From the NCBI GenBank assembly GCA_963920575.1, contig OY986971.1:15676492-15740491 (forward strand): a stretch of 64,000 nucleotides of DNA. The letters run 5' to 3'. Below, in pieces: positions 63,469-64,000 of the stretch. The notes under the pieces are model-generated. The model was given only the letters and a program-made list of their open reading frames with translations. It had not been told where the DNA came from and did not search any database. The first letter of the stretch is position 1. The number at the start of each line of letters is the position of its first letter. Made by a program: the position numbers and the translations under genes. The stretch comes from Narthecium ossifragum (Eukaryota > Streptophyta > Magnoliopsida > Dioscoreales > Nartheciaceae).

Positions 63469-64000
63469 CAGATTGATGGTGCCCTTCTTGACCTAGGAGC
63501 CAGTGTTAACATTTTGCCATACTACCTTTATAAGGAATTTGGGATGGAAGAGCTCAAACCGACACCATTTAGTCTACAATTGGCTGATAGATCCATTAGG
63601 ACTCCTAGAGGCATTGTAGAAGATGTTTTAGTGAAGGTGGACAACTTCTTTTTCTCTGTCGACTTTGTCGTCTTGGATATGGAACCCGTTGTTCACAGTA
63701 ACAAAACCGTGCCTATCATCTTAGGACGTCCATTTTTAGCTACAGCAAATGCGAATATCAACTATCGAACTGGTGTCATAGATGTCTCTTTTGGCCATAT
63801 TCATGTTAAACTGAACATCTTTAAGACTACATGTTTGGCTGAGCGTGAGAATGAATGCTTCCATGTTAATAGTTTGATTGACTGCTTTGATGATAAGTCT
63901 CATGTTATAATGATTGATAGATTATCTGCAATTTCGAAGGCTTATGACTCTGATGACGATGAGGATTATGATCTTAAATTGCATAATGAAAGATTGTCTA
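63469..64000 (+). pseudogene. Protease of element H (runs off the window)
   Basis: Same frame. Active-site DLGAS (in LLDLGASVNILPYYLY, near 63490), LQLADRSIRTPRGIVEDVLV and ILGRPFLATANA, then an acidic linker toward the reverse transcriptase, which is not in the window. The frame is open to base 64000. There is no Met near the start, as expected for an internal polyprotein segment. Confidence 0.9.

Larger units (their letters stand above)
59477..64000 (+). mobile_element. Element H: Athila/Tat-type Ty3/gypsy, 5' half
   Basis: 5' LTR, tRNA-Asp-type primer site, leader, gag and protease in one frame, running off the window. It is inserted in a 5S gene after GTGAC (59472-59476). Same LTR family as solo LTR G. 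Confidence 0.92.

Noticed and set aside
1..64000. Bacterial, organellar or phage origin, or a defence-type gene system
   Set aside because: Plant 5S rDNA, plant LTR lineages and tRNA-Asp/iMet priming throughout; no bacterial gene structure and no non-transposon gene cluster seen.

Overview
This is nuclear DNA of a flowering plant; the species cannot be told from the sequence. It is a heterochromatin-like locus with no recognisable host protein-coding gene. Its base layer is a decayed tandem array of 5S rRNA genes, all on the + strand, with units of about 483-493 bp. LTR retrotransposons have repeatedly invaded it. Once the insertions are subtracted, about 12.4 kb of 5S array remains in six blocks (20649-21948, 29023-31782, 33643-36678, 38940-40883, 43326-45166, 57985-59476), holding 28 whole, deleted, split or truncated 5S copies.

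Left part (1-20648): a Russian-doll nest. Element B (4823-14844, minus strand, Athila/Tat-type Ty3/gypsy with gag-protease-RT-RNaseH-integrase and a tRNA-Asp primer site) lies inside the 3' LTR of element A (1-15424, plus strand, non-autonomous, one unrecognised ORF). A lies inside the RNase H domain of element C (from 15425, plus strand, Tekay-type chromovirus; 3' LTR 17473-19759). C lies inside the LTR of element J (19760-20648), whose end abuts 5S spacer. LTR divergence by eye (B about 1 %, A about 2-3 %) agrees with this order.

Middle (20649-45166): 5S blocks separated by a 5'-truncated Athila/Tat element F (21949-29022) that contains a solo LTR G, and by solo LTRs K (31783-33642), D (36679-38939) and E (40884-43325). 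Target-site duplications can be read for G, K and D.

Right part (45167-64000): element I (45167-57984) is a gag-only Tekay derivative that landed inside a 5S gene with a GGATC target duplication. Its 5' LTR carries an internal tandem duplication of about 0.9 kb and two further solo LTRs, L and M. After three more 5S copies, element H (59477 to beyond the window end) begins inside the last 5S gene, with LTR, tRNA-Asp-type primer site and a gag-protease frame.

Two patterns stand out. First, the 5S copies form subtypes that recur in fixed order as a dimer, then a trimer, then roughly a tetramer, so the array has higher-order repeats that mostly predate the insertions. Second, several unrelated LTR families each carry clusters of a dyad-symmetric motif with core GATCGATC; the flanks differ between families but mostly stay self-complementary, and in elements B, F and D the cluster lies just upstream of the TATA region. 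Coordinates of LTR ends come from matched termini, target duplications and primer or polypurine sites read by eye. No alignments or database searches were run.
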